Positions 42,420-51,927 of a stretch of DNA of 64,000 nt are shown here, piece by piece. Position 1 is the stretch's first letter, and the number at the start of each line of letters is the position of its first letter. A program made the position numbers and the translations under genes. This stretch comes from Hyphococcus sp. (GTDB lineage: Bacteria > Pseudomonadota > Alphaproteobacteria > Caulobacterales > Parvularculaceae), in the NCBI GenBank assembly GCA_028289605.1, contig JANQON010000006.1:124001-188000 (forward strand). The letters are read 5' to 3'. Under the pieces are notes generated by a model. The model worked only from the letters and a program-made list of their open reading frames with translations, was not told where the DNA came from and ran no database searches.

Positions 42420-43214
42420 ATGGCGCAATCCGTTGGCGCAACCTCGCCCGCCGCTTTCATCAGCGCCCTTGTCGCGGCGGATATGCGCAATGTGGCGCGC
42501 AATCGCCTGCTCGCCCTGTTTGCATTTGCGCCCCTCCTGATCGCGCTCATCTATCGGTTTCTTGTGCCTGATGAGAGCGTTCTCGCCGAACTGGCGGGCG
42601 CGCGTTTCAGTATCGACCTCGAAGCGATCCGCCCCCTGATCGTCAATGCGCTTACGAATCTGCACGCGCTCTTGATGGCGATATTCGTCGGCGTCAGCGC
42701 GTCGATGATCGGCGCGGTTTACGGCCTGTTGCTGGTGGAAGAGCGCGAAGAACGGCTGACGGCGAATTTGCGCGTCACCCCCGTCAGCTTCGCCGTCTAC
42801 ATGACCGCGCGCATGGCCCTGCCGACCGTCGCCGCCATGATCATCACCGCACTCGCCTATCCCGTCGCCGGCATGGCGCCGTTGCCCGTGATCCAGGTTT
42901 TCGCCATCGCCGCCGCCGGCGCAACCCTGGCGCCGGCCATCACCCTCGGGGTCGTCGCCTTCGCCCCGGGCCGCGTGTCCGCGCTGGCGCTGGTGCGGCT
43001 GTTCTCGTTGTGCGCAGTGCTCCCGGTGATCGCCTGGTTCATCAGTCCGCCTATGGAGTGGATCTTTGCACCCATAGGCGCTTATTGGCAGATGCGCGCG
43101 CTTTGGTCCGCCATGGCCAGCGGCGGCGTCGGGCCCGACCTCGCAATCGCGATCGTCGTCAATCTCGCATGGACGGGCCTCTTTTACTGGCGGTTTGCGC
43201 GTCGGCGGGAGTAA
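42420..43214 (+). CDS. ABC exporter permease subunit 2
   Basis: A 264-residue membrane protein of the same type as its neighbour, with a matching EEREERLTANLRVTPVSF loop and about six membrane segments (LLALFAFAPLLIALIY, LMAIFVGVSASMIGAVYGLLL, VFAIAAAGATLAPAITLGVVAFA and others). The two permeases and the ATPase form a translationally coupled operon. The last bases run to within 6 bp of the convergent ThuA-like gene. Confidence 0.8.
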   Translation: MAQSVGATSPAAFISALVAADMRNVARNRLLALFAFAPLLIALIYRFLVPDESVLAELAGARFSIDLEAIRPLIVNALTNLHALLMAIFVGVSASMIGAVYGLLLVEEREERLTANLRVTPVSFAVYMTARMALPTVAAMIITALAYPVAGMAPLPVIQVFAIAAAGATLAPAITLGVVAFAPGRVSALALVRLFSLCAVLPVIAWFISPPMEWIFAPIGAYWQMRALWSAMASGGVGPDLAIAIVVNLAWTGLFYWRFARRRE

Positions 43215-43220
43215 CGGATT

Positions 43221-43964
43221 TCAGTCTTCTCCCGCCGTCCACGCCAGCGCGTCTTTCACGAGGCGTAAATAAGTCGGGTCGCGCATAATCCACTCGCCGT
43301 GACCCGGCTGGACGAAGACCACACGGCCAGCTTTGGACGGTCCGATCCAAGCCAACAAAGGATCAGATCCAAACGCCGTCGTGCGCAACAACGGTTTAAC
43401 AGAGTCAGAAACCCATAAATCGATATAACCTTCGTCATCGTATCGCCATGGAGAGGCAATGCCTTCCGTAATCGGATGAGACCCGACGCGAACGGCGACA
43501 CCGGTAAAATCCGGGAAATAGCGCGACGGCGGCAGGTCCTCATGCCCGTCGAGCACATAGAGCCCGCCGACATGGCGCCGTTGCCATTCCGGCCAGTCAG
43601 GATAATTAGCGATCGCGTGATGCAGGACGACGACGCCGCCGCCGCGCCGCAAAAAGTTCATTAGCGCGTCGCGCTCTGCCGGTTCAGCCGTGTTGTCGCG
43701 GTGATAAATCAGCACCGCGTCGATGTCTCGCAGCGCCTCTTCCGTGAACAGAACAGGGTCGTCGTCAATGCTGCGCACAACGAGATCAATGGCCGGATCG
43801 GCGTCAAGGGCGCGCACAATGTTTGTGTTGTAGCCGACGCCGCCGACAGTCATGAGGATGCGCGATTCGGAAGGCGGCCTTTCTGCAGCAGCGTCGGCGG
43901 CAAGAGACGTCGCCGCCAGGAAGGCCGCGAAAATCGTCAAGACTGTTTTTGCGGTCAATAACAT
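43221..43964 (-). CDS. Exported ThuA-like domain protein
   Basis: A 247-residue protein with a signal peptide (MLLTAKTVLTIFAAFLAATS) and a ThuA/glutamine-amidotransferase-like fold. The nucleophile-elbow region is replaced by GGGVVVLHHAIANYPDWPEW, as in ThuA, and WRYDDEGYIDLWV with GRVVFVQPGHG follow. ThuA-like proteins are linked to trehalose or other sugar use, but the reaction is not known. The start lies 4 bp after the SDR stop, so they form an operon, with GAGGGGTGAGGAC upstream. Confidence 0.8.
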   Translation of the reverse strand: MLLTAKTVLTIFAAFLAATSLAADAAAERPPSESRILMTVGGVGYNTNIVRALDADPAIDLVVRSIDDDPVLFTEEALRDIDAVLIYHRDNTAEPAERDALMNFLRRGGGVVVLHHAIANYPDWPEWQRRHVGGLYVLDGHEDLPPSRYFPDFTGVAVRVGSHPITEGIASPWRYDDEGYIDLWVSDSVKPLLRTTAFGSDPLLAWIGPSKAGRVVFVQPGHGEWIMRDPTYLRLVKDALAWTAGED

Positions 43965-43968
43965 GTCC

Positions 43969-44796
43969 TCACCCCTCCGCCTCTTCGCGCTGCCGCTCGA
44001 CGATCTGCGCGCCCATGCCGGCGATCACCTCAAAGAAAGCGTCCGGGTTGGCGTGGCGCATTTTGGTCGCTTCCAGCTCCATGCCTTTGGCGAAAATGAT
44101 TTCCGGAACGTTGTTCGCGACCGCATCGAGGATTGCTGCGGCGCAGTCGGCGGGATCGTCGCCGCTATCGATCGCCTCGTCGGAACGCCCGCGGGCGGAG
44201 CCGTCTCCGGTCATGGCGTTGCGCGCCACATTGGTTGCTACTGAACCGGGCAACACGTTGGTGACTTTAATATTGTGCGGCTTGTCCGCCTCGGCGCGCA
44301 ACGCATCCATATAGCCGATCAGCCCATGCTTGGCCGCGCAATAGGCGGTGCGCAAGGGCGCACCGATGCGCCCGGCGACCGAACTGATCGCCACAATATG
44401 AGCGCCGCCGGCGTCAACCATGCGCGGCAATTGCAATTGCGTGAGCCAGATCGGCGCAATGAGATCGACGTCAATGAGGTCTCGATAGACTTCCGGCGCT
44501 GTGTCGACGGCGAGGCTGCGCTGACTGACCCCGGCGTTGTTGACGAGAATGTCGACGCGGCCTTTCCACCCCCAGGCGGTCTCGGTCGCCTTGGGCAACG
44601 CCGTATAGTCGGTCGCTTCAAACGGCAAAACCAGCGTGTCGCCGGCAATGCCGTCTGCAACCTCGTTCAACGCCTCAACACGGCGTCCTGAAAGAATGAC
44701 GTCCGCGCCCTCCTCCGCAAACGCATCCGCAAGCGCTTTGCCGATGCCCGACGACGCGCCGGTGATCCATACGACCTTGCCTGAAACTCGTGTCAT
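43969..44796 (-). CDS. Short-chain dehydrogenase/reductase
   Basis: A 275-residue classical SDR. The cofactor loop is WITGASSGIGKALAD, NNAG is in DILVNNAGVSQ, and the catalytic tetrad includes S in VAISSVAGRIG and Y-x3-K in TAYCAAKHG. Most likely an NAD(P)-dependent alcohol dehydrogenase or reductase of the DHRS7-like group (the AISSVAGRIGAP pattern). GAGGACC precedes the ATG at 44796. Forms an operon with the ThuA-like gene. Substrate unknown. Confidence 0.85.
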   Translation of the reverse strand: MTRVSGKVVWITGASSGIGKALADAFAEEGADVILSGRRVEALNEVADGIAGDTLVLPFEATDYTALPKATETAWGWKGRVDILVNNAGVSQRSLAVDTAPEVYRDLIDVDLIAPIWLTQLQLPRMVDAGGAHIVAISSVAGRIGAPLRTAYCAAKHGLIGYMDALRAEADKPHNIKVTNVLPGSVATNVARNAMTGDGSARGRSDEAIDSGDDPADCAAAILDAVANNVPEIIFAKGMELEATKMRHANPDAFFEVIAGMGAQIVERQREEAEG

Positions 44797-44900
44797 GAGG
44801 GTCCTCGCTGGTTGATTGGAAGAAAACTTAGGACGGATGACGTGTAGGCGAAAGTCGGGTTGCTTTGCTCTTGAACCCAGAAATGCAGCGTCAAACAAAA

Positions 44901-45040
44901 TTCCTTCGTCCTTCGAGACGCAATTTTGCCTTCATCCTGAGGAGGCCGCCCTTCGAGACGCCGCCTTGCGGCGGCTCCTCAGGATGAAGAGGCCGTCACG
45001 AAGGACGAAGGCAAAATTGCTCCTCAGGATGAAGGAATTT
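44901..45040. repeat. Intergenic repeat, family C
   Basis: A block of about 140 bases with paired motifs: TTCGTCCTTCGAGACGC, a central GCCGCCTTGCGGCGGC palindrome flanked by CCTGAGGAGG/CTCCTCAGGATGA, then ACGAAGGACGAAGGC and CCTCAGGATGAAGG. This is a different family from A and B, related by pattern to the CCTCAGGATG/CTTCGAGACG elements common in alphaproteobacteria. It fills most of the 272-bp gap between the SDR and the sterol-desaturase-like gene. Confidence 0.75.
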
Positions 45041-45069
45041 TGCAATAGCGCGACAGATCCAAAACCCCC

Positions 45070-45960
45070 TCACCCCTCGCGCCGCGTCTCCTCCCACCGC
45101 TCTTTAATCATCGCAGAGGTCATGCGCGAGCCGTCGGGCGACCAGCCGGGCGGTCCGAACATATATCCCATCGCATCTTTGAAGGACCGCGCGGAGACGA
45201 CGTCTTTCGCGATGCCGATCCATTCATGAAAGGCAATCATAAGCGGATTGAAAACACCGAGATTTTTGACAATGCCGTAACGCGGTTTTTCTTCGTCGCT
45301 TTCAGGGATGAACGTTCCAAACATCCGATCCCAGATAATCAGCGTGCCCGCATAGTTCGCATCAAGGTAGCGCGGGTTCGTCGCGTGATGGACGCGGTGA
45401 TGGCTGGGCGTGTTGAAGATCCATTCAAATGGACCCATGCGTTTGATCAGCTCGGTGTGGATCCAGAATTGGTAGATGAGATTAACCGCGCCGACAAAGA
45501 GCACCATCGCCGGATGAAAGCCGAGAAAGATCAGCGGCGTTTTGAAAAGGACCTGTCCGATAATCTGACCCGTCCAGGTCTGCCGCAGGGCCGTTGTAAG
45601 ATTGTAGTGCTGCGAGGAATGGTGAACCACATGGCTCGCCCAGAACCAGCGCCGTTCATGACTGATGCGATGCCACCAGTAATAGCGCAGATCGTCGAGG
45701 ACAAAGCACAGCAGCACCGCCCACCACGTGTTGGGAATGTCCATGAGCCGGAACTCATAAGCCGCATAGAAAACCGCCCCTACCGCCGCGGCGCCGCCGA
45801 GCAACGGGGCGAGCTCGCTGCCGAAGCCCATGATAAGGCTCGCCGCGGAATCGCGCGCTTCATAGCGCCCGCGCCCGGTGAGCTTTGCGACGGCGATTTC
45901 AATGAGCACGAGCGCGGCGAAGGCGGGCACGGCGAAGGCGATGATATCGGGAAACTCCAT
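45070..45960 (-). CDS. Sterol desaturase/fatty acid hydroxylase family protein (second copy)
   Basis: A 296-residue membrane di-iron protein with His boxes HRISH, HVVHH and HHRVHH in NTPSHHRVHHATNPRYLDANYAGTL. It shares with the protein at 27071 the FHEW and FGPPGW motifs of the C-terminus, so the two are paralogues; the middle regions differ. At least four hydrophobic segments are visible. It probably oxidises a lipid. It lies 13 bp after a small membrane-anchored gene, with AGAGGG before the ATG, so they form an operon with the exported protein further upstream. Confidence 0.85.
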   Translation of the reverse strand: MEFPDIIAFAVPAFAALVLIEIAVAKLTGRGRYEARDSAASLIMGFGSELAPLLGGAAAVGAVFYAAYEFRLMDIPNTWWAVLLCFVLDDLRYYWWHRISHERRWFWASHVVHHSSQHYNLTTALRQTWTGQIIGQVLFKTPLIFLGFHPAMVLFVGAVNLIYQFWIHTELIKRMGPFEWIFNTPSHHRVHHATNPRYLDANYAGTLIIWDRMFGTFIPESDEEKPRYGIVKNLGVFNPLMIAFHEWIGIAKDVVSARSFKDAMGYMFGPPGWSPDGSRMTSAMIKERWEETRREG

Positions 45961-45973
45961 GGCCCTCTAAATA

Positions 45974-46369
45974 TCACTCGCCGGCCAATTTTCTAACCCA
46001 TTCAGCAGTTTCGCCGGCGTTGATATGGGCGGCTGGTCCGCCCGCCCCGGGCGGGACAACGACGATGCCGTTCGCTTCCGTCTTCACGGCGGCGGCGCCG
46101 GCGGGGAACCGGCGAGTGACGAGATCGATCCCAAGGCGGCAAACCACCGCGAAATCGCCGTTGGCCCCTTCGGCGAGCGCGGCCCGCCCGCCCGCGTCGA
46201 CGAGCCAGCGCGTCGGCGCGAAGTCCGGCTCGTCAAAGGCGAGACGTTCGCTCGCCCGGGCAACGTCGAGCGGCGGCGACGGCGCGCGAAAGGCGAGCCG
46301 CGCCGCCAACACCAGGACAGCGATCACGCCCAGCGAAATCGCTGAGTCGATGAGAAGGTTTCCCGTCAC
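45974..46369 (-). CDS. Membrane-anchored hypothetical protein (131 aa)
   Basis: One N-terminal membrane segment (ISLGVIAVLVLAARLAF) followed by a soluble Ala/Gly-rich domain (RWLVDAGGRAALAEGANGDFAVV). No family recognised. The start is GTG at 46369 with a weak ribosome site. It sits between an exported DUF1579-like protein (33 bp before) and the sterol-desaturase-like gene (13 bp after), so all three are probably co-transcribed and may act on the same lipid step. Confidence 0.6.
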   Translation of the reverse strand: MTGNLLIDSAISLGVIAVLVLAARLAFRAPSPPLDVARASERLAFDEPDFAPTRWLVDAGGRAALAEGANGDFAVVCRLGIDLVTRRFPAGAAAVKTEANGIVVVPPGAGGPAAHINAGETAEWVRKLAGE

Positions 46370-46402
46370 GCCGCCGGACGCCCTGTCGCCGTCACACGCT
46401 GG

Positions 46403-47002
46403 CTACTCGGCGCATGGAAGACGCGTCGCCGCCAGGCGAAACTGTTTGACATAGTCTCCATTCTCATCCTTGCCGTAGCTCACCCGGCTCCAGCGGTTTT
46501 CATCTTCGACATGAAATGTCGCGCGAAAATCCGGGCGTTCCGGATAGACCTGCCACATGGTGAGTACGCCGTCGATCACCTTGGCGCGCAGGTCCTGAAC
46601 CTGCTTGCCGGACGTGGCGATCCACATCATGTCCCATTCTTCAGCATCCGGATCATACATGCGCACATTGACGCCGCGGGGCGCAGCCGGGTTCTGCGCC
46701 GGGTCCGGATTAAACCACTCATCGTAAATGGCCATGCCGCCGAGACCGTAATAGCCGTTCCAGCGCGCAGTAACGCCGGGCTGCGGCGGGGACCAGCTTT
46801 CGCCCAGCCAGCGATGCATGGTAATTTTGTAGTCCCCGATCAGAAATGCGAATTCAGCAAGTTCCGCAGGCGCGTCGGCGTGCGGCGCGCCGTAGTCGCA
46901 GCTTTTCACCGGCGCCGTCGGCTGCGCCGCGGCGGATGATATTGCAAATGGAATTGCAAGAGCGCCCGCCCAAAGCGCTGCCTGTTTCAAAGCACCAGTC
47001 AT
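46403..47002 (-). CDS. Exported DUF1579-like protein
   Basis: A 199-residue protein with a signal peptide (MTGALKQAALWAGALAIPFA, cleaved near SSAAAQ). The mature part has the calycin-like opening ELAEFAFLIGDYKITMHRW and strands such as GGMAIYDEWF and EEWDMMWIATSG. Two Cys (CDYG and LPCAE) near the two ends may form a disulfide. AAAAGGAG sits before the ATG. Probably first in the three-gene operon that includes a sterol-desaturase-like protein; ligand unknown. Confidence 0.65.
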   Translation of the reverse strand: MTGALKQAALWAGALAIPFAISSAAAQPTAPVKSCDYGAPHADAPAELAEFAFLIGDYKITMHRWLGESWSPPQPGVTARWNGYYGLGGMAIYDEWFNPDPAQNPAAPRGVNVRMYDPDAEEWDMMWIATSGKQVQDLRAKVIDGVLTMWQVYPERPDFRATFHVEDENRWSRVSYGKDENGDYVKQFRLAATRLPCAE

Positions 47003-47080
47003 TATTGGCTCCTTTTGGTTTCAGGAAGCCGGAGACTAAGTGAACTGGCGACCGGGTAAACCCCGCCTTAGCACCAAACT

Positions 47081-47166
47081 CCGCTCATCCCGGCGCAGGC
47101 CGGGACCTCTATCGGCGTGTTCAGAGCTTGAATTGACGAGATCCCGGCCTGCGCCGGGATGAGCGG
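47081..47166. repeat. Palindromic intergenic repeat, family A copy 8
   Basis: Arms CCGCTCATCCCGGCGCAGGC and GGCCTGCGCCGGGATGAGCG. Compensatory GCAGGC/GCCTGC changes compared with copies 2 and 5 keep the stem paired, which is evidence that the folding is maintained. Lies downstream of ndk. Confidence 0.9.
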
Positions 47167-47208
47167 AATAAATGAAGGAAGAAGGGGCGCTCCCGCCCCC
47201 CGCATCCC

Positions 47209-47631
47209 TTAACCGACAATCTCGTCGTCGGCGAAGAAGAATTTGATCTCGTCGCGCGCCGTGTCCGGACCGTCTGATCCGTGGACGGTGTTTTCACCGA
47301 TTGATTCGGCGAATTCGGCGCGGATGGTGCCCGCGGCGGCGTCTTTGGGATTGGTGTCGCCCATGATCTCGCGGTTGCGCATGATCGCGTTTTCACCTTC
47401 CAGGACCTGAACGATAACCGGCGCGGAGATCATGAAATCAACGAGCTCGCCGAAAAACGGGCGCTCCTTGTGCACTGCGTAAAAGCCTTCCGCCTGTTCG
47501 CGGGTCATATGGATGCGTTTGGAAGCGACCACGCGCAGGCCGCCTTCTTCCAGCTTGGCCACAACCTTTCCGGTGATGTTGCGGCGCGTCGCGTCGGGTT
47601 TGATGATGGAGAAGGTGCGTTCGAGCGCCAT
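47209..47631 (-). CDS. ndk: Nucleoside diphosphate kinase
   Basis: A 140-residue NDK transferring the gamma-phosphate between nucleotides. Start [17 protein letters not shown]; the active His is in [17 protein letters not shown]. The catalytic region and the Kpn loop are intact. AAAGGAT precedes the ATG at 47631; the longer upstream frame is antisense to the DUF4870-like gene's promoter. Monocistronic, followed by a family A repeat. Confidence 0.97.
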   Translation of the reverse strand: MALERTFSIIKPDATRRNITGKVVAKLEEGGLRVVASKRIHMTREQAEGFYAVHKERPFFGELVDFMISAPVIVQVLEGENAIMRNREIMGDTNPKDAAAGTIRAEFAESIGENTVHGSDGPDTARDEIKFFFADDEIVG

Positions 47632-47756
47632 GGCTGCTATCCTTTGGTCTGAAACTGGTGATTCGGCGGCGCTCATATCAACGCCGCCGTCTTGCGGCAA
47701 GCGTCTGGCGCGCGCTTTCGCTGATTTTAGGGGAGCCGCCAAGGAGACAGAGATCC

Positions 47757-48149
47757 ATGTCCGAGACACCATCGCCGCAGCAGGAGGCCTCGCATCAGGG
47801 CGAACCGCAGATTTCCACCAATCCCGCCGAACGGGGCAACGCCAATCTGATTTACATCCTCTATCTGGTGGCGATCGCCGTCGGCCTGACCGCTGTTGTC
47901 GGCGTCGTCATGGCCTACATGGCCAAGGAAGAGGCGCCAGACTGGCTGAAAAGCCACTACAACAACCAGATCAATATCTTCTGGAAGGGCCTTCTCTATA
48001 TGGTCGTCTCGTCCCTGCTGATGATGGTCCTTATCGGGTTCGTGCTCATCCTCGTCGCGTTCGTCTGGTATATCGTCCGCGTCGTCAAAGGCATGCAGGC
48101 CCTGTCAAAAGGCGAACCGATCCCCAATCCGGGCAGCTGGGGCTTTTAA
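47757..48149 (+). CDS. DUF4870-like membrane protein
   Basis: A 130-residue membrane protein with three hydrophobic segments ([55 protein letters not shown] and the adjacent [11 protein letters not shown]). The order NLIYILYL... [11 protein letters not shown] ... GEPIPNP is that of the DUF4870 group. The N-terminal 28 residues are a disordered Gln/Pro-rich head. AAGGAG precedes the ATG at 47757. Divergent from ndk. Overlaps the end of the convergent trmL by four bases. Confidence 0.75.
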   Translation: MSETPSPQQEASHQGEPQISTNPAERGNANLIYILYLVAIAVGLTAVVGVVMAYMAKEEAPDWLKSHYNNQINIFWKGLLYMVVSSLLMMVLIGFVLILVAFVWYIVRVVKGMQALSKGEPIPNPGSWGF

Positions 48150-48595
48150 GCGCCCCACCCCAATTGCCGGCGCGCTTCGGCCAGAACGATTGCGCCGGTC
48201 GTCGCCACATTGAGCGAGCGAGCGCCTTCGGCCATGGGGATGCGCAGGCGCGCGTCGGCGGCCTCATGGACTTCTGCCGGCGCGCCGGCGCTTTCCCGGC
48301 CCAGGAGGATAATGTCGTCTTTACGGAATGCGAAATCCCACAGCGGGTCCGATCCCGCGGTCGTCATCAGGACGATGCGCGACGGCGCCGCCGTTTCGAG
48401 GAACGCCGACCAGCCGGCATGCGCCGTCGGGCTCGCCAGGGCGCCGTAGTCCATGGCGACCCGGCGCAGGGCTTTGGCGTCGAGGGGAAACCCGCAGGGC
48501 TCGATAATCTCCAGGCTCGCCCCGAAACAGGCGGCCGCACGGATCGCCGCGCCGGCGTTTTGGGCTATGTCGGGCTGATAGAGAACAAGCCGCAT
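48146..48595 (-). CDS. trmL: tRNA (cytidine/uridine-34-2'-O)-methyltransferase TrmL
   Basis: A 149-residue SPOUT methyltransferase. Motif 1 is LYQPDIAQNAGA, motif 2 is ILLGRESAGAP, and motif 3 is IPMAEGARSLNVATTGAI, the knot that binds S-adenosylmethionine. TrmL methylates the wobble nucleotide of leucine tRNAs. Small single-domain length is normal. Start ATG at 48595 lies close to the bc1 operon's promoter; the downstream gene is convergent. Confidence 0.93.
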   Translation of the reverse strand: MRLVLYQPDIAQNAGAAIRAAACFGASLEIIEPCGFPLDAKALRRVAMDYGALASPTAHAGWSAFLETAAPSRIVLMTTAGSDPLWDFAFRKDDIILLGRESAGAPAEVHEAADARLRIPMAEGARSLNVATTGAIVLAEARRQLGWGA

Positions 48596-48742
48596 GGGGG
48601 TGAAAGTCCTTAATAACGACCGGGGCTCGCGACGCTAGGCCGCATTTCCGAACCGCCTAGACTTCAGACATATGACGTGCAAAACACCACGCGCAAATTT
48701 GATCATAAAAAGCGCAGATTTCGCGAAGGGCGATATAACAAA

Positions 48743-49354
48743 ATGACCACTTCCGATCCCGCCAATACCGACACCCCTCCCGGTTCGGATCCTAACCGCC
48801 GCGATTTCATTCACATTTTCAGCATCGCAGCCGCCGTCGGCGGGGCCGGCGCCGTCGCCTGGCCCCTGGTGCACCAGATGAATCCCGACGCTTCGGTGCT
48901 GGCGCTCTCCACCAAGGAAGTTGACATCTCCGCCGTCGAGGTGGGTCAGGCGATCAAGGTCTTCTGGCAGGGCAAGCCGGTCTTCATTCGCCGCCGCACG
49001 CCGGCCGAGATTGAAGAGGCCGAACAAGTTCCGCTGTCCGCGCTCGTGGACCCGGATGCCCGCAACGACAACCTATCCGGCGGCGTGGACGCGACCGACG
49101 ACAACCGCACCACGAGCAGCGACGGCCAAGCGACGCCGGAATGGCTGGTGCTGGTCGGGGTCTGCACCCATCTCGGCTGCATTCCGTTGGGCACTAGCGC
49201 AGGCGAGAACAAGGGCGAATTCGGCGGCTGGTTCTGCCCCTGCCATGGTTCGCATTACGATACGTCTGGCCGCATTCGCAAAGGCCCCGCGCCTGAAAAC
49301 ATGCCGGTGCCGCCCTACCAGTTCGTGACCGACACGACGATCCGGATCGGTTAG
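48743..49354 (+). CDS. petA: Ubiquinol-cytochrome c reductase, Rieske iron-sulfur subunit
   Basis: A 203-residue Rieske protein. A Tat-like signal ([20 protein letters not shown]) anchors it, and the [2Fe-2S] ligands are in CTHLGC and CPCHGS, with the disulfide Cys of each box present. It carries electrons from ubiquinol to cytochrome c1. The ATG at 48743 is preceded by GAAGGG; a longer open frame from 48677 has no good site. First gene of the petABC operon (14-bp and 4-bp gaps follow). Confidence 0.97.
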   Translation: MTTSDPANTDTPPGSDPNRRDFIHIFSIAAAVGGAGAVAWPLVHQMNPDASVLALSTKEVDISAVEVGQAIKVFWQGKPVFIRRRTPAEIEEAEQVPLSALVDPDARNDNLSGGVDATDDNRTTSSDGQATPEWLVLVGVCTHLGCIPLGTSAGENKGEFGGWFCPCHGSHYDTSGRIRKGPAPENMPVPPYQFVTDTTIRIG

Positions 49355-49368
49355 GAGGAGCAAAGACA

Positions 49369-50652
49369 ATGAGCGGTCATCCGTCCACCTACAATCCGTC
49401 CTCAGGTCTGGAGAAATGGCTCGACAAGCGCCTGCCGATCGTCCGGTTCGGCGCCGACTTCATGGATTTTCCGACGCCGAAGAACCTCAACTACTGGTGG
49501 ACTTTCGGCGCTATCCTTGTCGTCTGCCTCGTCATTCAGATCATCACCGGCGTCGTCCTCGCGATGCACTACACGCCGCATGTGGATTACGCCTTCGCCA
49601 GCGTCGAGCACATCATGCGCGATGTGAATTACGGCTGGCTCATGCGCTATATTCACCAGAACGGCGCATCGATGTTCTTCATCGCCGTTTACATCCACAT
49701 GCTGCGCGGCCTCTATTACGGCTCTTACAAAGCGCCGCGGGAAATGTCCTGGATCCTCGGCGTCATTATCTTCCTGTTGATGATGGCGACCGCGTTCATG
49801 GGATACGTCCTGCCCTGGGGACAGATGTCCTATTGGGGCGCGACGGTGATCACCAACCTGTTCTCGGCGATCCCGCTGGTGGGCGAGTCAATCCGCACGC
49901 TTCTGTGGGGCGGCTTCTCGGTCGACAATCCGACCCTCAATCGCTTCTTCTCGCTGCACTATCTGTTGCCGTTTGCGATTTTCGGCGTCGTCGTGCTGCA
50001 TATATGGGCGTTCCACACGTCCGGTAATAACAACCCGACCGGCGTCGACGTGAAGGATGTGAAGAAAGACACGATTCCGTTCCACCCCTATTACACGGTG
50101 AAAGACGGCTTCGCGATCGTCCTCTTCCTGATCATGTTTGCTGCCTTCGTGTTCTTCCAACCGAATGCGCTGGGTCACGCCGACAACTACATCGAAGCCA
50201 ACCCGCTGGTGACACCGGCCTCGATCGTGCCGGAATGGTACTTCCTGCCGTTCTACGCGATCCTGCGCGCCGTCACGTTCGATATCGGCCCGATTTCGGC
50301 CAAACTCGGCGGCGTCATCGCTATGTTCGGATCAATCCTGGTCCTGTTCATCCTGCCCTGGCTCGACACATCGAAGGTGCGCTCCATGCGCTATCGCCCG
50401 GTAGCGCGCATGTGGTTCTTCCTGTTCATTATCGCCTGCATTGCGCTCGGCTATCTCGGCGCCAAGCCGGCGGAAGGCGCCTATGTCATGTGGGCGCAGA
50501 TTTTCACCGCCTACTACTTCGCCTTCTTTCTGCTGATCCTGCCGCTCCTCGGCATTATGGAGACGCCGAAGCCGATGCCCCGCTCAATCGCGGAGGCGGT
50601 GCTCAAACCGAAATCGCCCGAACCGGCGCCCGCCGCCGTTCCCGCAGAATAA
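49369..50652 (+). CDS. petB: Ubiquinol-cytochrome c reductase, cytochrome b subunit
   Basis: A 427-residue cytochrome b with eight membrane segments. Heme-ligand His pairs lie in the second and fourth segments (in [18 protein letters not shown] and in [17 protein letters not shown]), and the Qo-site motif [14 protein letters not shown] is intact. The N-terminus is soluble and lacks a signal peptide. GGAGGAG precedes the ATG. Second gene of petABC; complete and not fused to c1. Confidence 0.98.
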   Translation: MSGHPSTYNPSSGLEKWLDKRLPIVRFGADFMDFPTPKNLNYWWTFGAILVVCLVIQIITGVVLAMHYTPHVDYAFASVEHIMRDVNYGWLMRYIHQNGASMFFIAVYIHMLRGLYYGSYKAPREMSWILGVIIFLLMMATAFMGYVLPWGQMSYWGATVITNLFSAIPLVGESIRTLLWGGFSVDNPTLNRFFSLHYLLPFAIFGVVVLHIWAFHTSGNNNPTGVDVKDVKKDTIPFHPYYTVKDGFAIVLFLIMFAAFVFFQPNALGHADNYIEANPLVTPASIVPEWYFLPFYAILRAVTFDIGPISAKLGGVIAMFGSILVLFILPWLDTSKVRSMRYRPVARMWFFLFIIACIALGYLGAKPAEGAYVMWAQIFTAYYFAFFLLILPLLGIMETPKPMPRSIAEAVLKPKSPEPAPAAVPAE

Positions 50653-50656
50653 AGCG

Positions 50657-51589
50657 ATGCGCCCCATGATGAGATCCACCCGCCTGATCGGCCTCTCCTT
50701 GCTCGCCGCCGTCGCCGCCGCAACCGGCGCTCACGCCGCCGGCGGCAAGGCCAAGGAATTGAAACACAACCACTGGCACTTCTCCGGTCCGTTCGGCACC
50801 TTCGACAAGGACGCGGTGCAGCGCGGGTTCCAGGTCTACGAAGCGGTCTGCGCCAATTGCCACGGCGTTGAGCTTCTGTCCTTCCGCAATCTCGGCCAAA
50901 AGGGCGGTCCATTCTATCTCGACAAATGCCCCGCCGGCATTCCGGACTCGGTTGATTGTTCCAACCCGAACGAAAACCCTGTCGTGAAGGCCATCGCCGC
51001 CAACTATAAATTTCAGGTGACCGACGGCCCGGACGAGTTCGGCGAAATGTTCCAGCGCCCGGCCCTGCCCTCTGACCGCATTCCGGGCCCCTATCCGAAC
51101 GAACAGATTGCGCGCCTGGCCAACAACAACGCCCTGCCGCCGGATCTGTCGCTGATCACGAAGGCGCGCCACCACGGGCCCGACTATCTCTACAGCCTGC
51201 TGACAGGATATGAGGAGCCGCCGTCTACGGTCGAGGTCGCGCCGGGTCAGTACTACAATCCTTACTATCCGGGCGACATGTCGCAAAATCTGAAGCCTGA
51301 ATATGTCGCCGAGGACGGCTCGCCGGCGGAAGGCGTTGAGGTGCCTTATGGCGGAGTGTTCGCCATGGCGCCGCCCCTGTTCGACGGCGCTATCGACTAC
51401 ATCGACGAAGACACGCCCGAAACCGTGGAGCAATACGCCGCCGACGTCACCGAATTCCTGATGTGGGCCGCCGAGCCGAAAATGGAAGCGCGCAAATCGC
51501 TTGGCGTCGTCTCCATGATCTATCTCTTTATCTTGGCGGGTCTGCTTTACTGGTCGTACCGAAAGATCTGGTCGGACGCACCGCATTAG
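50657..51589 (+). CDS. petC: Ubiquinol-cytochrome c reductase, cytochrome c1 subunit
   Basis: A 310-residue cytochrome c1. The signal peptide (about 1-27, ending in AHAAGG), the heme motif CANCHG near residue 72 and a Met ligand region are present, with a C-terminal anchor (MIYLFILAGLLYWSYRKIW). The alphaproteobacterial GTFDKDAVQRGFQVYEAVC opening is seen. ATGs at 50657, 50669 and 50672 are possible starts. Third and last gene of the operon; no terminator-like hairpin except the family B repeat 29 bp downstream. Confidence 0.96.
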   Translation: MRPMMRSTRLIGLSLLAAVAAATGAHAAGGKAKELKHNHWHFSGPFGTFDKDAVQRGFQVYEAVCANCHGVELLSFRNLGQKGGPFYLDKCPAGIPDSVDCSNPNENPVVKAIAANYKFQVTDGPDEFGEMFQRPALPSDRIPGPYPNEQIARLANNNALPPDLSLITKARHHGPDYLYSLLTGYEEPPSTVEVAPGQYYNPYYPGDMSQNLKPEYVAEDGSPAEGVEVPYGGVFAMAPPLFDGAIDYIDEDTPETVEQYAADVTEFLMWAAEPKMEARKSLGVVSMIYLFILAGLLYWSYRKIWSDAPH

Positions 51590-51617
51590 GCGGGCTCAAC
51601 CTAGGCAAGACAGCAAG

Positions 51618-51758
51618 CCGTCATCCCGGACGCAATGCAGCGTGCAACGCTGCGTTGCAGATCCGGGACCTTTCTCCATTTGCCGTGAGCGGTCCGTTCG
51701 AAACATGTTTCGAACCTGCGCCGCGTCATTTCATGACGCAGCGCGCACGGGATGACGG
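51618..51758. repeat. Intergenic repeat, family B copy 2
   Basis: A 141-bp block starting CCGTCATCCCGGACGCAATG and ending ACGGGATGACGG. It contains GCAGCGTGCAACGCTGC and a GTTCGAAACATGTTTCGAAC palindrome. Its first 45 bases are the reverse complement of the end of the block at 19081. It fills much of the 338-bp gap between petC and the ornithine decarboxylase gene, where I see no gene. Confidence 0.75.
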
Positions 51759-51927
51759 TTCGTCTTGACCGCCATTTTTACTTTACAACCCAATCGACAA
51801 TCCTTAAGTGGCGCTCTCGCCAAGTCCGGGATCCTCTCGTGGGGCTGGCGTTCTGGTCAGACGCTGACGCGGGAAAGAGGCCTTTAAGGCCGTCGCCGCA
51901 TCGGCCCTAGCTTAGAGGTCCCATGAG

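Noticed and set aside
47513-48613. 366-codon plus-strand frame across ndk, the DUF4870-like gene and trmL
   Set aside because: It crosses three well-supported genes in the wrong frames; the shorter frame starting at 47757 is the real one.
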